Shown piece after piece: positions 1 through 40,453 of a DNA stretch of 64,000 nucleotides (positions are counted from its first letter, which is position 1; each line of letters starts with the position of its first letter). Made by a program: the position numbers and the translations under genes. The DNA comes from Chinchilla lanigera. Lineage: Eukaryota; Chordata; Mammalia; Rodentia; Chinchillidae. Where the stretch lies: contig NW_004955423.1 in the NCBI RefSeq assembly GCF_000276665.1, forward strand, positions 1,067,500-1,131,499, given 5' to 3'. The notes beneath the pieces were generated by a model. It ran no database searches and had not been told where the DNA came from. It worked only from the letters and a program-made list of their open reading frames with translations.

Positions 1-343
1 CCTCATCCCTGGCTTAGAAACACAGATCTCCTGCACATCCAGGCCTATTGTTGTGCCTGATTTGAAATGCAGGCTCTGATGCTCATGCGGAAGACCCTGC
101 GTGCCATTTCTCCCAGGCTGGAATGGCTCTCTCTTCCTTGGACAGCTATTGAAACATGAGTTTCCGAGTTCACTGAGGTTCCCAGCACGTTCACAGAGCT
201 GGCTGTGCACCTCCACAATGTGTTTCCCAACCATCTCCTTGGCTCTGGCTACTCCAGCCTGTCAAGACTGGACTTGCGGGAGTGTGTGGGGGCTGCAGAC
301 ATTCCTCCCAGACTCAGAGTGAAGCTCATGATTTTTAGAGCCA

Positions 344-394
344 TCGCTTCTCGGCCTTTTGGCTAAGATTAAGTGTAGTATCTGTTCTTATCAG
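344..394 (+). pseudogene. 3'-truncated U2 snRNA retropseudogene
   Basis: The segment matches the first ~51 nt of U2 snRNA, from the 5' end through the branch-site-recognition sequence (GTGTAGTATCTGTTC), with one C-to-T change near AAGATTAAG. It stops abruptly at TTATCAG. A perfect direct repeat GATTTTTAGAGCCA flanks it (330-343 and 394-407, sharing edge bases with the insert), which marks L1-mediated insertion. No Sm site or U2 promoter is present, so it is not a functional gene. Confidence 0.88.
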
Positions 395-689
395 ATTTTT
401 AGAGCCAGCCCCAGCAAGCGAGAGCCACAGCTGGCCACAGAGCTAGACCGTGGGTACTGTGGCAGGAGGCAGGGAATTTTCTTGAGAGGTCTGAAGAAGC
501 CTGTGGCAGGCAGCTGCACGCCACACAGAGTGCTAGGCTCCTTTCCTTGACTGCTTCCCTCCCAAACTCCACCCTCTCTGTGCCTCTTACGTCAGACCTT
601 GAATACAAAGTTCATTTATTATAGAACCAGATTAGTTGCATCCTGATATAAATACAAAAGCAGTTAACATTCATGCTATCTGCCCGGAT

Positions 690-845
690 ATGTCTCAAGG
701 GCTTTATAGATGTTGACCCATTTAATCCTTATTAACATTGTGTAACACTGTTGTCACCCCTTTGCAGATTGGGAATCTGAGGTTCTACAGACAGTTAATG
801 ACACTTGCCAAGGCCACAGAGCTGTGCAGCTGTACAGGAGCCTGG
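690..845 (-). repeat. MIR SINE remnant
   Basis: The pattern of a 'TTTAATCCTTATTAACA' segment, then CCCTTTGCAGATTGGGAATCTGA, then CTTGCCAAGGCCACAGAGCT fits the MIR core read on its reverse strand. It is old and diverged. Confidence 0.65.
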
Positions 846-1944
846 GTATTGAGGTGGCCAGCTGGCCCACATGATTAAACACTGTGTTGTAACATCCGTT
901 AACAACAAAGTTACTAAAATGCTTGTGATAGGATAGACGTAGTTAGATTCACATTTCCATAAAAGGCATCAATAACCGTAGTTTATGATTTTCTAACCTT
1001 CAGTTTAGTTGGACAGTTGTGGGCCCATCAGCTGACTACATCACACCTCAGACCTCAGTGCTAATGACCAGGACTAAGATGCAATTTTAGAGGTCAAGAC
1101 ATGGGAGTGGGTAACCCTGGAACAGGACCAAGAGATTCTTAAGAGACACTTATTATTTAATAGATGTAAATGGTACTTCTTACTGCCCCCCAAAGAACTG
1201 TTTCCTGGTATCTACTAGGTCAAATAAAGGCAAAGTAGAAGATATGGGCTCTGCCTGCATCATGTCCCTTAGTGGTTGTGGGTGGGATGAAGCTGTAAGA
1301 CCCATGGGCAGAATGTTCTTGATCCAAAGCTGAGCAGCTTCCCACAGCTACCATGCAAGGTGACACTCAGGATGGCTGGAGCCTGTGCTGGCAACAAAAA
1401 CCCACCCCTGGCTCTCCTGCTCCTCCCCTGGCCACCATCTCCTTTCTCTCCAGATAAAACTGGGAAAATAAGAAATCAGAGTTGCCTTCTAGGAATGAAG
1501 TGCAAAGTCAGGGAAAAATAGAGAATCTGAGCTTGGAGAAAAGTTGTATCACTCTAATTTATTCTTAACATCAATAGCTATGTGTGAGAGATTGGTTTTT
1601 CTTGAGCTTTCTTGCTGAAACTTTCTGCCTGGCAGTTGGAGAACAAGAGAACCAATTCCCCTTGTGGCCCTTCTCCACCAGGGGGCTCAGAAGCTGTCTT
1701 CTCAAATGAAAGGTTTATACTTTTGCACTTTCTGGCATGTGATGGGTGAGATCTTGCTGATTCCTAAGATACCTTCAAGCCAGGGTTCTTATTACCCACA
1801 TGCAATATAGTTGGCTTCTTTTTAATGCTAATCTTTTCAGTAACCACACACTCTGGGACCCTAACTTTATAGGCATTTTCTTTCTGATAAAACTGCAAAC
1901 TTTCCAAATTATTTTGCTGTGGTTTTGTTTATGATTTTCTCTGT

Positions 1945-2400
1945 AGATCTGACTAAAAAGCAGCCAGCAGTACTGATGCCACAGCCTGAATGTTGGGCTG
2001 CCTTGAAATTTTCTCTACTAGATCATTTAGTCCATAAGCCTTAATCTCAATCTCCTGCAAAGTCTTGGGACATAGACAAAATGAAGACAAATGTTCTGCT
2101 AGAATGTAGCATACATAGCTTATGGTACAACTGCTAATAGAGTCCTTAACTGAGACCTCCTGACCCTGGCCTTTACTGTCCACATTCCTATCAATATTTT
2201 GGTCTTCTGAGCTCCAACTGGTATCACACATCAAGCAGTGCTCACAACATTCTAGGGCTTGTCTAGCCTCATCTCAACATACTTCCAAACTCTTCACACA
2301 AACCAGTTCTAAGGGCTTTTGAACCACATGGTCAGGTACAGTCACAGCAACAACCCCACTTCTCTGGTACCAGTTTTGTGTTATTCACCCTTCAAACACA
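1945..2400 (-). repeat. MaLR internal-region fragment
   Basis: Read on the minus strand, this matches the noncoding interior of MaLR elements. It includes the GGTACCAGAGAAGTGGGG start (about 2350-2375) and the segment recalling the copies at 24.9-26.3 and 31.1-32.4 kb (ACCATGTGGTTCAAAAGCCC). It has no intact coding sequence. Confidence 0.65.
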
Positions 2401-2464
2401 TAAGACCTTTGTGGGGGACATTTTAGATTGAAACCGTAACAGAGGGATTGAAGAGGATTTGGTG

Positions 2465-2845
2465 TGCTGGCTTAGATCTAAAATGTCCCCCACACCCAGA
2501 GGTGTGGCTTTTGGAATGTGATGAGATCATGGGGGCTGCTATGCTCATCAGAGGCCAAGTCCACCTGTGAGTGCATGGTAAATGCACTATTCAGAGGTGG
2601 AGGCGAGTCACTGGGCACACGGCCTGGAAAGGTGTATTCTTTGGTTTCTCCCCTGTTGGTTCCTGGCTGCCATGGGGCAGTTTTCCTCTGCTATCCCCTT
2701 CTGCCATAAGATTTCTTCCTTGGAGCCAGCCAACTCTGGACTGAACCCACTGGAAATTACGAGCCAAATAAACCCTCCTTCTTTATGTTTTGGGTGTCAG
2801 GTATTTTGTTGCAGCAACAGAAAAATGACTGATACACTGAGTCCC
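2465..2845 (+). repeat. MaLR (MST/MLT-like) solo LTR
   Basis: It contains TCTAAAATGTCCCCCA near the 5' end, TGCCATAAGATTTCTTCC, GGAGCCAGCCAACTCTGGAC, GAGCCAAATAAACCCTCC (the LTR poly(A) signal) and CAGGTATTTTGTTGCAGCAA near the 3' end. These are the usual landmarks of MaLR LTRs. Confidence 0.75.
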
Positions 2846-4354
2846 GCCTGTCTTTGAGGAACACTGAGTTCAGAAGACATCTATAGGAACAAGTGTAAAC
2901 TCCTACACACACAAAAAGGAAAGGAACAACATGACAGAGTTGAAACAGTCAAGCTAGAGGAAAAGCCTCCAGGAACGAGCATAAGTTTGAGTCTTTATTT
3001 TCCCAGGATTATGTGTTGGGATGCTGGGGCCTGATACTTTATTCTGTGTCATTTCATGCTTAATTGTGAGCTATGCAAATAATACCAATGCATGTAAATA
3101 TTATGTGAGTAAGTACTTACCTCTTCTACCCTTCCTTGAGAAATGTAGTCTAAGAAAATAGCAAGAAGATTCTTAGGGCATTAGGTGAATCAGTTAGAAT
3201 ATAGATTAATGAGAGGCTCCTGATAGCCACACAAATGGTCTGAAGCCTTTTCTGAGGTTTGAGGAACTGTTGTGTTGTCTTAAATTGCTAGAATTTGCTT
3301 TATAGCTAAGACCATAAAACTAGCCTAGGTCATGAATGAAATGGCTGCACTTCAGAGGAAAATTTCTGCCCTGGGGTACCAGAGAAGTGGAAGGATATGC
3401 TGTCACTCACAATTCAGGTGGTTTGGGGGAAGCCAAAAAAATCCCATCAAATGTCAGGTAGTGGGGAGCAGTCCTAGGATGCAGGATCTCATTTATGGCT
3501 CCTAGGGAGCACAAATAGCATTCATAAGGCTCTCAGAGCATAAAGAGATGCACCGTGCCAGAGCTGAAGCTCAGCCCTCACCAGCCTTGGGGTTTACAGC
3601 CCGTTAGATGCTTACATGTAGCGGTAGAGTCATAGTTGGCAAGGTCAAGCTCTTAAATACAGGCAGGGTGGAAAATAATAAATGTTGCAGTAATGCATGG
3701 GATTAAAATAGTAAAAGCTGGGGAGGCAGCCACCCCCTCCAAATAGCCACTGTGTAACCTTGAGGGGACCGGGATGACAACTCTGCCACCCCTTCCTCGG
3801 CCGTTTGGGAGACTTTGCCTGCCGCCCTTTGGCAGCAGCCGAGGAGGAGGCGCTCCGCGACCAACCTGCTCTTTTTCAGGTGTTTGAGCCAGTCCTTGCC
3901 CGCTCAGAATGAAAAGCCCTTTGTGATTGCTTGCTCACTCTGGACCGACCTCCCCTACATTCCTTCTCTCCCTCTCCACCCCGTCCCTCTTAAAATACAA
4001 GTCTAGGCAGTTGTGGAACCAATCTCCTAACTTTTCACAAGTTATGCAAGCACATAGGGGCACGGTTTTTGAAGCCTGATCTTCTATCTCAAATTCTTTG
4101 GGGGGGTCTATCCCAATAATTTCCTTTCCCCTAAGTCCTACGCTGTCATCCCATCTCCTGTAGCACCTGACAGCACCCTCTCTCCAAATCTGTAGAGAAG
4201 GACAAAGAGTAGTAGTTGTGGATTTTCCTTTAAGGAGTCAGGACAGAAGTAGCAAGAGCGCTAGCTGGGTTTATATTTTTGGTAACAAATGTAAAACAGT
4301 ATGATCTCAAAAACCTGGAATGAAAAACTATGGAATACAAAATATTTTTTTAAG

Positions 4355-4505
4355 GGACTAAACCCAAGACCTTCACCCTGAACCACAGCCCCACTGCTTT
4401 ATTTGAGGCCCTACATCGTCACAGCTAAGCCCAAACTTGTGATTCTCCTGCCTCAGCCTCCTAGAGTGTTGGCATTACAGATGTGTACCATTATATCCAG
4501 TTATA
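4355..4505 (-). repeat. ID-B1 composite SINE (B4-like)
   Basis: A reverse-strand ID-like half (GGGACTAAACCCAAGACC...) is followed by a B1-like half (CTCCTGCCTCAGCCTCCTAG, then GGCATTACAGATGTGTACCA). It is diverged. Confidence 0.65.
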
Positions 4506-4783
4506 AAATGCTTTAAAATTTGTTTTGTTAGTACGTATTTTCAGCACTACATTTATTGTGGGGAGTTTGTACATGACACATTCTTAATTCTTTTTTTGTC
4601 CCTTTTTCCTCCCATCCTCACTGTTCCCTCCAACTTTTACTCCCTTCCCATTTAAAAAAGCTCTATTTCCACTTTCTTTCTTCTTTTAGTCCGTTTTCCT
4701 TTTCTTCCTTCTCTTCTCCCTCCATCTCTCATTCCCTTTCCCATTTGAAAAAGATCTCCCTACTTCCTATTATCTATCTTTTA

Positions 4784-4869
4784 GGGGCTGGGGATTAGTG
4801 GTACAGCACCTTCCTGGCAAGTGCAAAGTCATGAGTTCAATTCCTGGTACTGGAAAAAAAGAAAAGAAA
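4784..4869 (+). repeat. ID SINE
   Basis: It begins GGGGCTGGGGATTAGTGG and has GGCAAGTGCAAAGTCATGAG, then a box-B-like GAGTTCAATTCCTGG and an A-rich tail. It derives from tRNA-Ala, as in rodent ID/BC1. Confidence 0.85.
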
Positions 4870-4906
4870 AGTTATCTTTTATTTTGCTTTTTATGTATGC
4901 TTTTAG

Positions 4907-5026
4907 CTTTTCTTTCTTTCTTTCTTTCTTTCTTTCTTTTTTTTTTTTTTTTGGTACTGGGAATCGAACTCAGGACCTTGCGCTTGCCTGGCAGATGCTT
5001 TGCTGCTGAGCTATATTCCCAGCCCC
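4907..5026 (-). repeat. ID SINE with (CTTT)n tail and target-site duplication
   Basis: Reverse-strand ID element from TGGTACTGGGAATCGAACTC to CCCAGCCCC, with its A-rich tail expanded as (CTTT)n plus poly(T). A perfect 11-bp duplication TATGCTTTTAG flanks it (4896-4906 and 5027-5037). Confidence 0.92.
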
Positions 5027-7842
5027 TATGCTTTTAGTTTTTTGTGAAAGAGAAACCATGTGATATTTCAGCTTGTGTGTCTGAGTTATTTTGCTTAACA
5101 TTATGGTCTCAAGGTGCATCCATTTACCTACAAATAACTCAATTTTATCCTGCTTTATGGTAGAACAGTGCTCCCTTGTATATAAATGCCACGTTTTTTT
5201 ATTCTTTCAGCTGTTGATGGACACATAGGCTGTTTCCAGGATTTACCTATTATAAATTGTGCTACTGTAAACATAGATATGCGTATCACTCAAATGATGA
5301 CTCCAACTCTTTTGGGAAGATTCCTAGAAAGGGAGTAGCTGGGTCAAATGTATTTCTATTTTTGGCTTTTGAGGAATCTCCATGCTGATCTCCATAGTGG
5401 TTGTATTGGTTTACATACCCACCAACAATGTACAAGAGTTCCTTCTTCCCCTGCAGCCTCCCCAGCATTTGTTATCTGATTTCTTGCTGATAACCATTCT
5501 TTATGGAGTCAGATGGTATCTCAGTGTTACTTTAATTTGCATTTCTCTAAAGGCCAGCAATCAGACAAAATTTGCTAACAAAATTATGAGAATAGTAATA
5601 GTTAATATACTGTGTATCGTTCCCATCAAAGTAGTTACTCAGTACAAAACATCTACAAAAAAGATTATTACAAAGACGAAACAAATATTAGCACAAAACT
5701 TTCTTTTCAAGGAACCAAGAGAAACTAGTAGTATAAATGAAACAAATTAGCATATATATTAAAATATTTTTGAAATGGCAGAATAGGTACTTTGGGGAAC
5801 CATTGGAACCTCTTCCCACTTCCTCTTTATTTATCTTCCACTAAAATACTTTTGTAAAAAGGCCGAACGGTTATAACTAGTTCTGGGACAGAGACTAGGG
5901 GCAGAGGAGAGGAGGATTCTGGGTAGTGGGGCAAAGGGAAGAGGAAGAATGCAAAGATAAGCAGGGGAATCACTTGTGGGTATAAACAAATTATATTTCA
6001 GTGAAGGATTAGGCAAGACTTCGAGTATTTTTATATCTCTACATTTTCAGAGCTTGGAATAGAAGAAGCGGCCCCAGAGTAGAACACAGGGGACCTCGGT
6101 GAGGCGTACACACTGCCTGCCAGTGTAGCTCGGCTCACTAGATCGGGTTGGGTGTGGTATGGCAACCTTGCTGGGAACATCCAAAATCCCAGGCTTCATG
6201 AAGACAGGTCACACAGCAGGCCTGAGTTGGCTCCTCAGTTTTCGGGACCTGGCTTCCTCTGAGCTTTCTGCACTGCCATTTCTAGGGAGGCATGGAGAAT
6301 CCCAACTCTGCAGATTTCCCTTCCTGTCCAGACAGTTGTGTGACTGTGTCTTCCTGTGAAAGAGACTGAGGAAGGTCATGCTTCAGCTGAATGGCTACGT
6401 GTCCATTTGAAGCCCCTCAAAGAGGGCTTCGGATAGTCTGAGAAAAGTCGTAGAAGTTCCTCATCGTGGGATCTGTTGCTGCAGTGACTGCCGAGTGCCA
6501 GCTGTGTTCAGGCACCGCTCCGGGGGCGCATCGGGGAACGTAGATGGGTTCTGTACTTAGGAAACCATAGCTCAGTGGGAGTCAAGACAGGTTATAAGTG
6601 GCAGTCATCTGACAGCCGACCTTGTGTGCTCGAGTCCAGCCGTACATCAGTATGACGGGAGCAGACAGTGTCAAACATCAGTGTGCAGCCTGAGGCATCG
6701 TGGACGTCTCTGGGATACAAATTCCATTCAGCGGACCCTCTCCACTGCCTGCCCAGAGAAGGAAGGCCGGGAAGAGAAGGCAGGAGAAGGGAACAGGTAG
6801 GGAGCTGGAGGAGGCCCAGCCTGAGTCAGGTCACCTTCAGTCAAGGTCCCTTGAGGGCCTCATACACAGAAAGACTAGAGAGAAATGTCCCAAGTCTGTT
6901 TTTCTGTTTCTTGGCAGAGAAGGATTTGGGGCTGTCTCCTTGGAGAGGTACAAAGCAGTATGGTGAGGAATAGTTTTGTACCTCCCATGGGTTTTCAAGG
7001 GCAAGCCGGGGAACATGGGAAAACACAGGGACAGGGCCTTTTCCTTCTCAGGTGACCTGCAGGGGGTGGTTTAAGCTTGATTTCGCTGGGAACCAGACAC
7101 ATGTTCAAGTTCAGGCCATACATAAAAGTGGGCGTGGTTCTATTATGTGGCCCAGGAGCCAGTGGCACCCACCCAGCGCCCTCTGCCACAGCTGCCGTGC
7201 AGCACCCTGTGACCATCTGAGGCAAAGCATCAGTTTTTTGCTTTAAGTTTCTATGTCCAGTCAGGCATGAAAGTAAAATAGTGTGTTAGAAAAGTTAGTT
7301 CTATAACATGTAAACCGAGGCTTCTATTATTGAGTCAAGAAACATAAAGTTGCTCTAAGTGCTTTACAAGTCTTAATTCTCAAACTTGAATTTGCCTGGA
7401 GCAGAGAATTCAGGGCCGTGCTTACTAGCTCCAAGGACTGCACCTCGGGTCTCTGTGCAGAGCTGGAGACAAAGGCAATCAGGAGCTGCTGTTCTTCCCA
7501 GCTCCGGGTTAGGCAATTCAGGAAGAGAATGAAGAGCTGCCCTGGCCCAGCTGTCCCTCACTGTCCCCTACAGCTATATCTCTCTGGCCCCTCCTACCCA
7601 GCTGACTGCTGCTTGAATGGATTTCCTCCCGTAGCCCCAGTGCGGGTGAAAATGTCATCACACACCCACACCTGGAGAAGGGCAAAATCCAACCACCTGT
7701 CATCTTGATGCAGGTGTCGCCACCTGAGCACAGCCATGGGCACACCCGGTTTGCCTGGTTCAGCAGGGCAACCGCTTGTCTCCAGCTGGCATGCCTGGCC
7801 CAGCCCAGGTAGGGTGAGGTCACCGTGGACTCTGTGTTGCAG

Positions 7843-37094
<29,252 letters not shown>

Positions 37095-37500
37095 AAACTC
37101 CAGAGAGCCTCTTGGTATCATTTCGAGCTTCTCCAGTTTCTGCTTTGGGAAAGCTTTTCATCTGATAATGTGGAAATCTGACAATATACAAGCTTTTAAT
37201 ATCCACAGGATATTAAATGTGTAAATTGCACAGAGCACACTTATTTATGACTTGTTTAAAACTACTACTGATTTTTACATGAATGATAATTTATTATTAA
37301 GGTAACTATTGTGAATGTTGATTGGCAAATTTAAGAGAAGCCTCGCTACACTGGCTGGTCACTTTCTGTTATCCTGGTATTTGACCATTTTAGTTTTCAT
37401 TCCCTGTCAGATAACTGTAAATAGTTTAAAAGCATGAAACATTTCAGAAGGTATCAGTTGTATGATATTCTTTAAATAAATATGAAAATGTAAATAGTCA
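37095..37500 (+). other. BCAR3: BCAR3 3'UTR
   Basis: About 400 nt of AT-rich untranslated sequence run from the stop codon to the likely cleavage site. No SINE or LTR interrupts it. It holds a Pumilio-type TGTAAATA at 37416-37423 and a second at 37489-37496 that overlaps the predicted cleavage zone. The 3' boundary is inferred from the poly(A) signal. Confidence 0.8.
37475..37480 (+). terminator. BCAR3: BCAR3 poly(A) signal AATAAA
   Basis: A canonical AATAAA lies about 380 nt after the stop codon. A CA dinucleotide at about 37499-37500 and a T/G-rich stretch (TCTTTTGTG, later GTTGTAT) downstream fit a cleavage site and downstream element. Confidence 0.85.
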
Positions 37501-38865
37501 TGAATGAAAATATATCTTTTGTGAAACAGTTGTATCCAGTCTCTTTGATATTAAATAACTCATCTGGTATGGTAATTCTACCTCCCAGCCTCTGAAAGCA
37601 TTTTCTCCCCCAGCTACTATATTTTGATGGTAGATCAAAATTATTGAAAATGGTATAAGAAAATTTAAGTTTTCTGCCTTAGGAGACAGAGTGAATAGTG
37701 ACACAAAAAGTACCAGCTCCAGAAGATCTATGTTCAAACTCAACCCCAGGTGCTAGCTAGCAGTTGGACTTTGACCTACCACATTGAGTGCCAACTGCAG
37801 CACAGTACCCGTGCAAACTGGCACCCAATGTCAGCCAACTCACAGGCCAGTCTGCTCTGCAGACACCTCATAAACACACTTGGAATAATGCTTTATTACT
37901 TCCCAAGGTATTCCTTACTTCAGTCAAGCTGACACCTAAGGAGATTAAGAACCTACATGGGAAAGACAAAACTATAACGCTTTTAGTATATATATATATT
38001 TTACTTTGAATGAACAGAATATCTTAAACCAGACAGAAAAAACATGAACTATCATTCCATCTAGCTGATAAGGACAATGAGTTTTCTAGGTTTCTGACTT
38101 CTTAAAGGGGATACTCTATTTTATCAGTAGCTCTCTCAATTTTTTTCCACAGTAAAAAACATAATTACAAGATATTAAAATATTCTGTCACTTTGCTACC
38201 AGCTGTCAGATAGTGTTTTTAAATTTTTAAATACTGGGACTATAACAAATTTTATGTCCATCTCCTCAGGCCATGAAGAGTTATTTGCAATATAATGGTC
38301 TTTAGGAAAACATGATTTATTGGTTATGCTATATTATATAATCTGGTCACCTTAAATATGCCAGAACCAAGTGTAAGAGTTCCATTATGGTCTTTTTAAT
38401 ACAATGCAAATATTAATTTCAAACCCTGGACTCTATTTCCATAAATGTGGCCTAGATACATATTGGTCCTTCCCTTTAATAAAGGCACCATCACATTTTT
38501 TTGTTGAAGAAAACCCCATATACATTTATACTTAGGCAATATAGTGGTTCAAATGCTTTTAGAAAGCCTACTCACTAAAAACTAAATCTTGAATAAATGT
38601 TAATAACCATTTTAAGTCTTGACAGAATGAAAGGGAAATCTCCAAGGAACACCCCCTCCAACCCATCCCCCACCCGCAAGGTTCAGCAAATTTAAATCAA
38701 CTCTCCAAGAGAACTTAAGAGACCTGCTAGACTTGGAGTCCAGTACTCACGACAGTTCAGTGAGAAGCAGAACATGAAATGCATCCATCAGTTAGGGATC
38801 CTTAAAAATGGTTCATGTTAATGGACTGGGGTGGGGGTCAAAATAGCAGAAGGAGGTTACCGGGT

Positions 38866-39064
38866 GTATTAGGACTCTCCAGAAAGACAGAATCAATAGG
38901 ATATTTATATAAATACGTAGATATATGGGAGGCTAATAAAGGAATTGGCTTACATGTTTATAGAGCCTGACCAGCCATCAAGCATGCTGGAGAACCTGGG
39001 ATGTTGATAGCATAGGTTAGTCCAACTCCAGGTGCCTCAAAACTAGGTAACCCAATGGTGTGAC
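38866..39064 (+). repeat. MLT2-like (ERVL) LTR, 5' part
   Basis: TTAGGACTCTCCAGAAAGAC, GGAATTGGCTTACATG and GGAGAACCTGGGATGTTG match the first half of MLT2 LTRs. The second half resumes at 45757. Confidence 0.7.
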
Positions 39065-39293
39065 TTTTTAAAAATTTATTTTCACTTTTACTAGTACATA
39101 TTTGCAGTACGTAATGATTATGCTCACTGCAGGGGATTGATATGGATATACATAACACATGTCAATTCCCTCCCCCCCACACCCTTTTATTTTTCCAGCA
39201 TCAGATTCATTTATAAGACCTTATAAAATTATTATATATGCAGATTGAAATCCAGACTAATAGACCAAAGAACATATAAAAGATGTAAGACAA

Positions 39294-39406
39294 GGGGCTG
39301 GGGATTTAGCTCAGCGGCAAAAAGCGCCTGCCTGGCAAGCGCAAGGTCATGAGTTCGGTTCCTGTACCGGAGAAAACAAACAAACAAACAAAAAACCCAA
39401 AAAACC
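39294..39406 (+). repeat. ID SINE with target-site duplication
   Basis: GGGGCTGGGGATTTAGCTCA, CCTGGCAAGCGCAAGGTCAT and a (CAAA)n tail. The 11-bp duplication ATGTAAGACAA flanks it perfectly (39283-39293 and 39407-39417). It is one of the youngest-looking copies here. Confidence 0.95.
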
Positions 39407-40363
39407 ATGTAAGACAACTGCATTAAGCCAAGGTACACTTTTAGATATATTGTCTGCATTGGTTACATACTTTTTTTTCTTTCTCTACTTTCCTCTTATC
39501 TGTCTTATTTCGTATGCATTTCTGAGTTACTTCACTTAATATTACGGTGTCAAGGTACATCTGTTTTCTTACAAATGACAAGTTTATCCTTTTTATGGCA
39601 GAGTAGTACTTCATTGTGTATAAGTACATTTTTTAACCTATTCATCTGCTGATGAACATATAGGTCATTTCCAAGATTTAGCTATTATGAATTGCACTGC
39701 TATAAACATTGGTATGCATACATCACTGTGGTATGATGCATTTAACTCTTTGAGAAGATACCTAGAAGGGGAATAGCTGGGTCAAATGGAACTCCTACTT
39801 TTAGTTTTTTGAGGAATCGCCATACTGATCTCCATAGTGATTGTATCAGTTTACACTTCCACCAACAATGAAGAAAAGTTCCTTTCTCCGCACAGCCTCG
39901 CCAGCGTTACTGGTTTCTTGATGGTAGCTACACTTTCTATAGTGAGCGTGTATCTCTTTTTTAATTTGCAATTCTCAAATTATGAGTGATGTTGAACGTT
40001 TTTGATCTATTTGCCTTTTCTATTTCACCTGAGAAGTGTCTATTCACTTCAGATACCCATCTTTGTGGACTAGAGGACTAGATCTTTAAAATGGGGGGGG
40101 GGGCGGCAAGGGTCTAATTTTTTTCTTTATATATTCTATGTATTAGCCCTTTGAGGAGTAGCTGGAAAATTTTTTTCCCCATTCTGTAGGCTGTCTTCCC
40201 ATTCTGTTAATGGCTTCCTTTGCTGTGCAGAAGGTTTTTAATTTGATGTCATCTAGTTTATTGAGTCTTTGTATTCCTTCCTGTGCAAAAGTGGTTTTGT
40301 GCAGAAAGCTTGCCTACACCTGTATCTTTAAGGGTTTAATCTATTTTTGTCTTCCAACAGATT

Positions 40364-40453
40364 TTTTTTTTTTTTACCAGTACCAGGAATGGAACTCACG
40401 ACCTTGCGCTTGCCAGACAGGTGCTGTGCCGCTGAGCTAAATCCCCAGCCCCT
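40364..40453 (-). repeat. ID SINE with target-site duplication
   Basis: A poly(T) run, then TACCAGTACCAGGAATGGAA through GAGCTAAATCCCCAGCCCC. The duplication CAACAGATT (40355-40363 and 40454-40462) lies in the L1. Confidence 0.92.

Larger units (their letters stand above)
4510..5600 (-). mobile_element. 5'-truncated L1 (3'UTR and end of ORF2), decayed
   Basis: On the minus strand the sequence gives the typical end of L1 ORF2 (landmarks on the plus strand: CCATAGTGGTTGTATTGGTTTACAT at 5393-5417 and AGTAGCTGGGTCAAATG) followed by a 3'UTR. It is interrupted by two ID SINEs. Short open frames at 5286-5468 and 5382-5750 are remnants or chance. Confidence 0.8.
1..7842 (+). other. BCAR3 upstream intron (coding exons not seen)
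   Basis: I find no exon matching the missing N-terminus of BCAR3. Besides the repeats listed separately, positions 5600-7842 hold unremarkable unique sequence. A locally CpG-richer patch lies at about 3780-3900, and a small GC-rich stretch at 6480-6540. Open frames here have no recognisable protein similarity. Confidence 0.6.

Noticed and set aside
4784..5026. tRNA genes suggested by box A/B-like sequences
   Set aside because: These are ID SINEs (tRNA-Ala derived) with A-rich tails and target duplications. They lack a complete cloverleaf.
5382..5750. 122-codon plus-strand frame
   Set aside because: It is read antisense through an L1 3' end (4510-5600) and then through unique DNA. It is not a gene.
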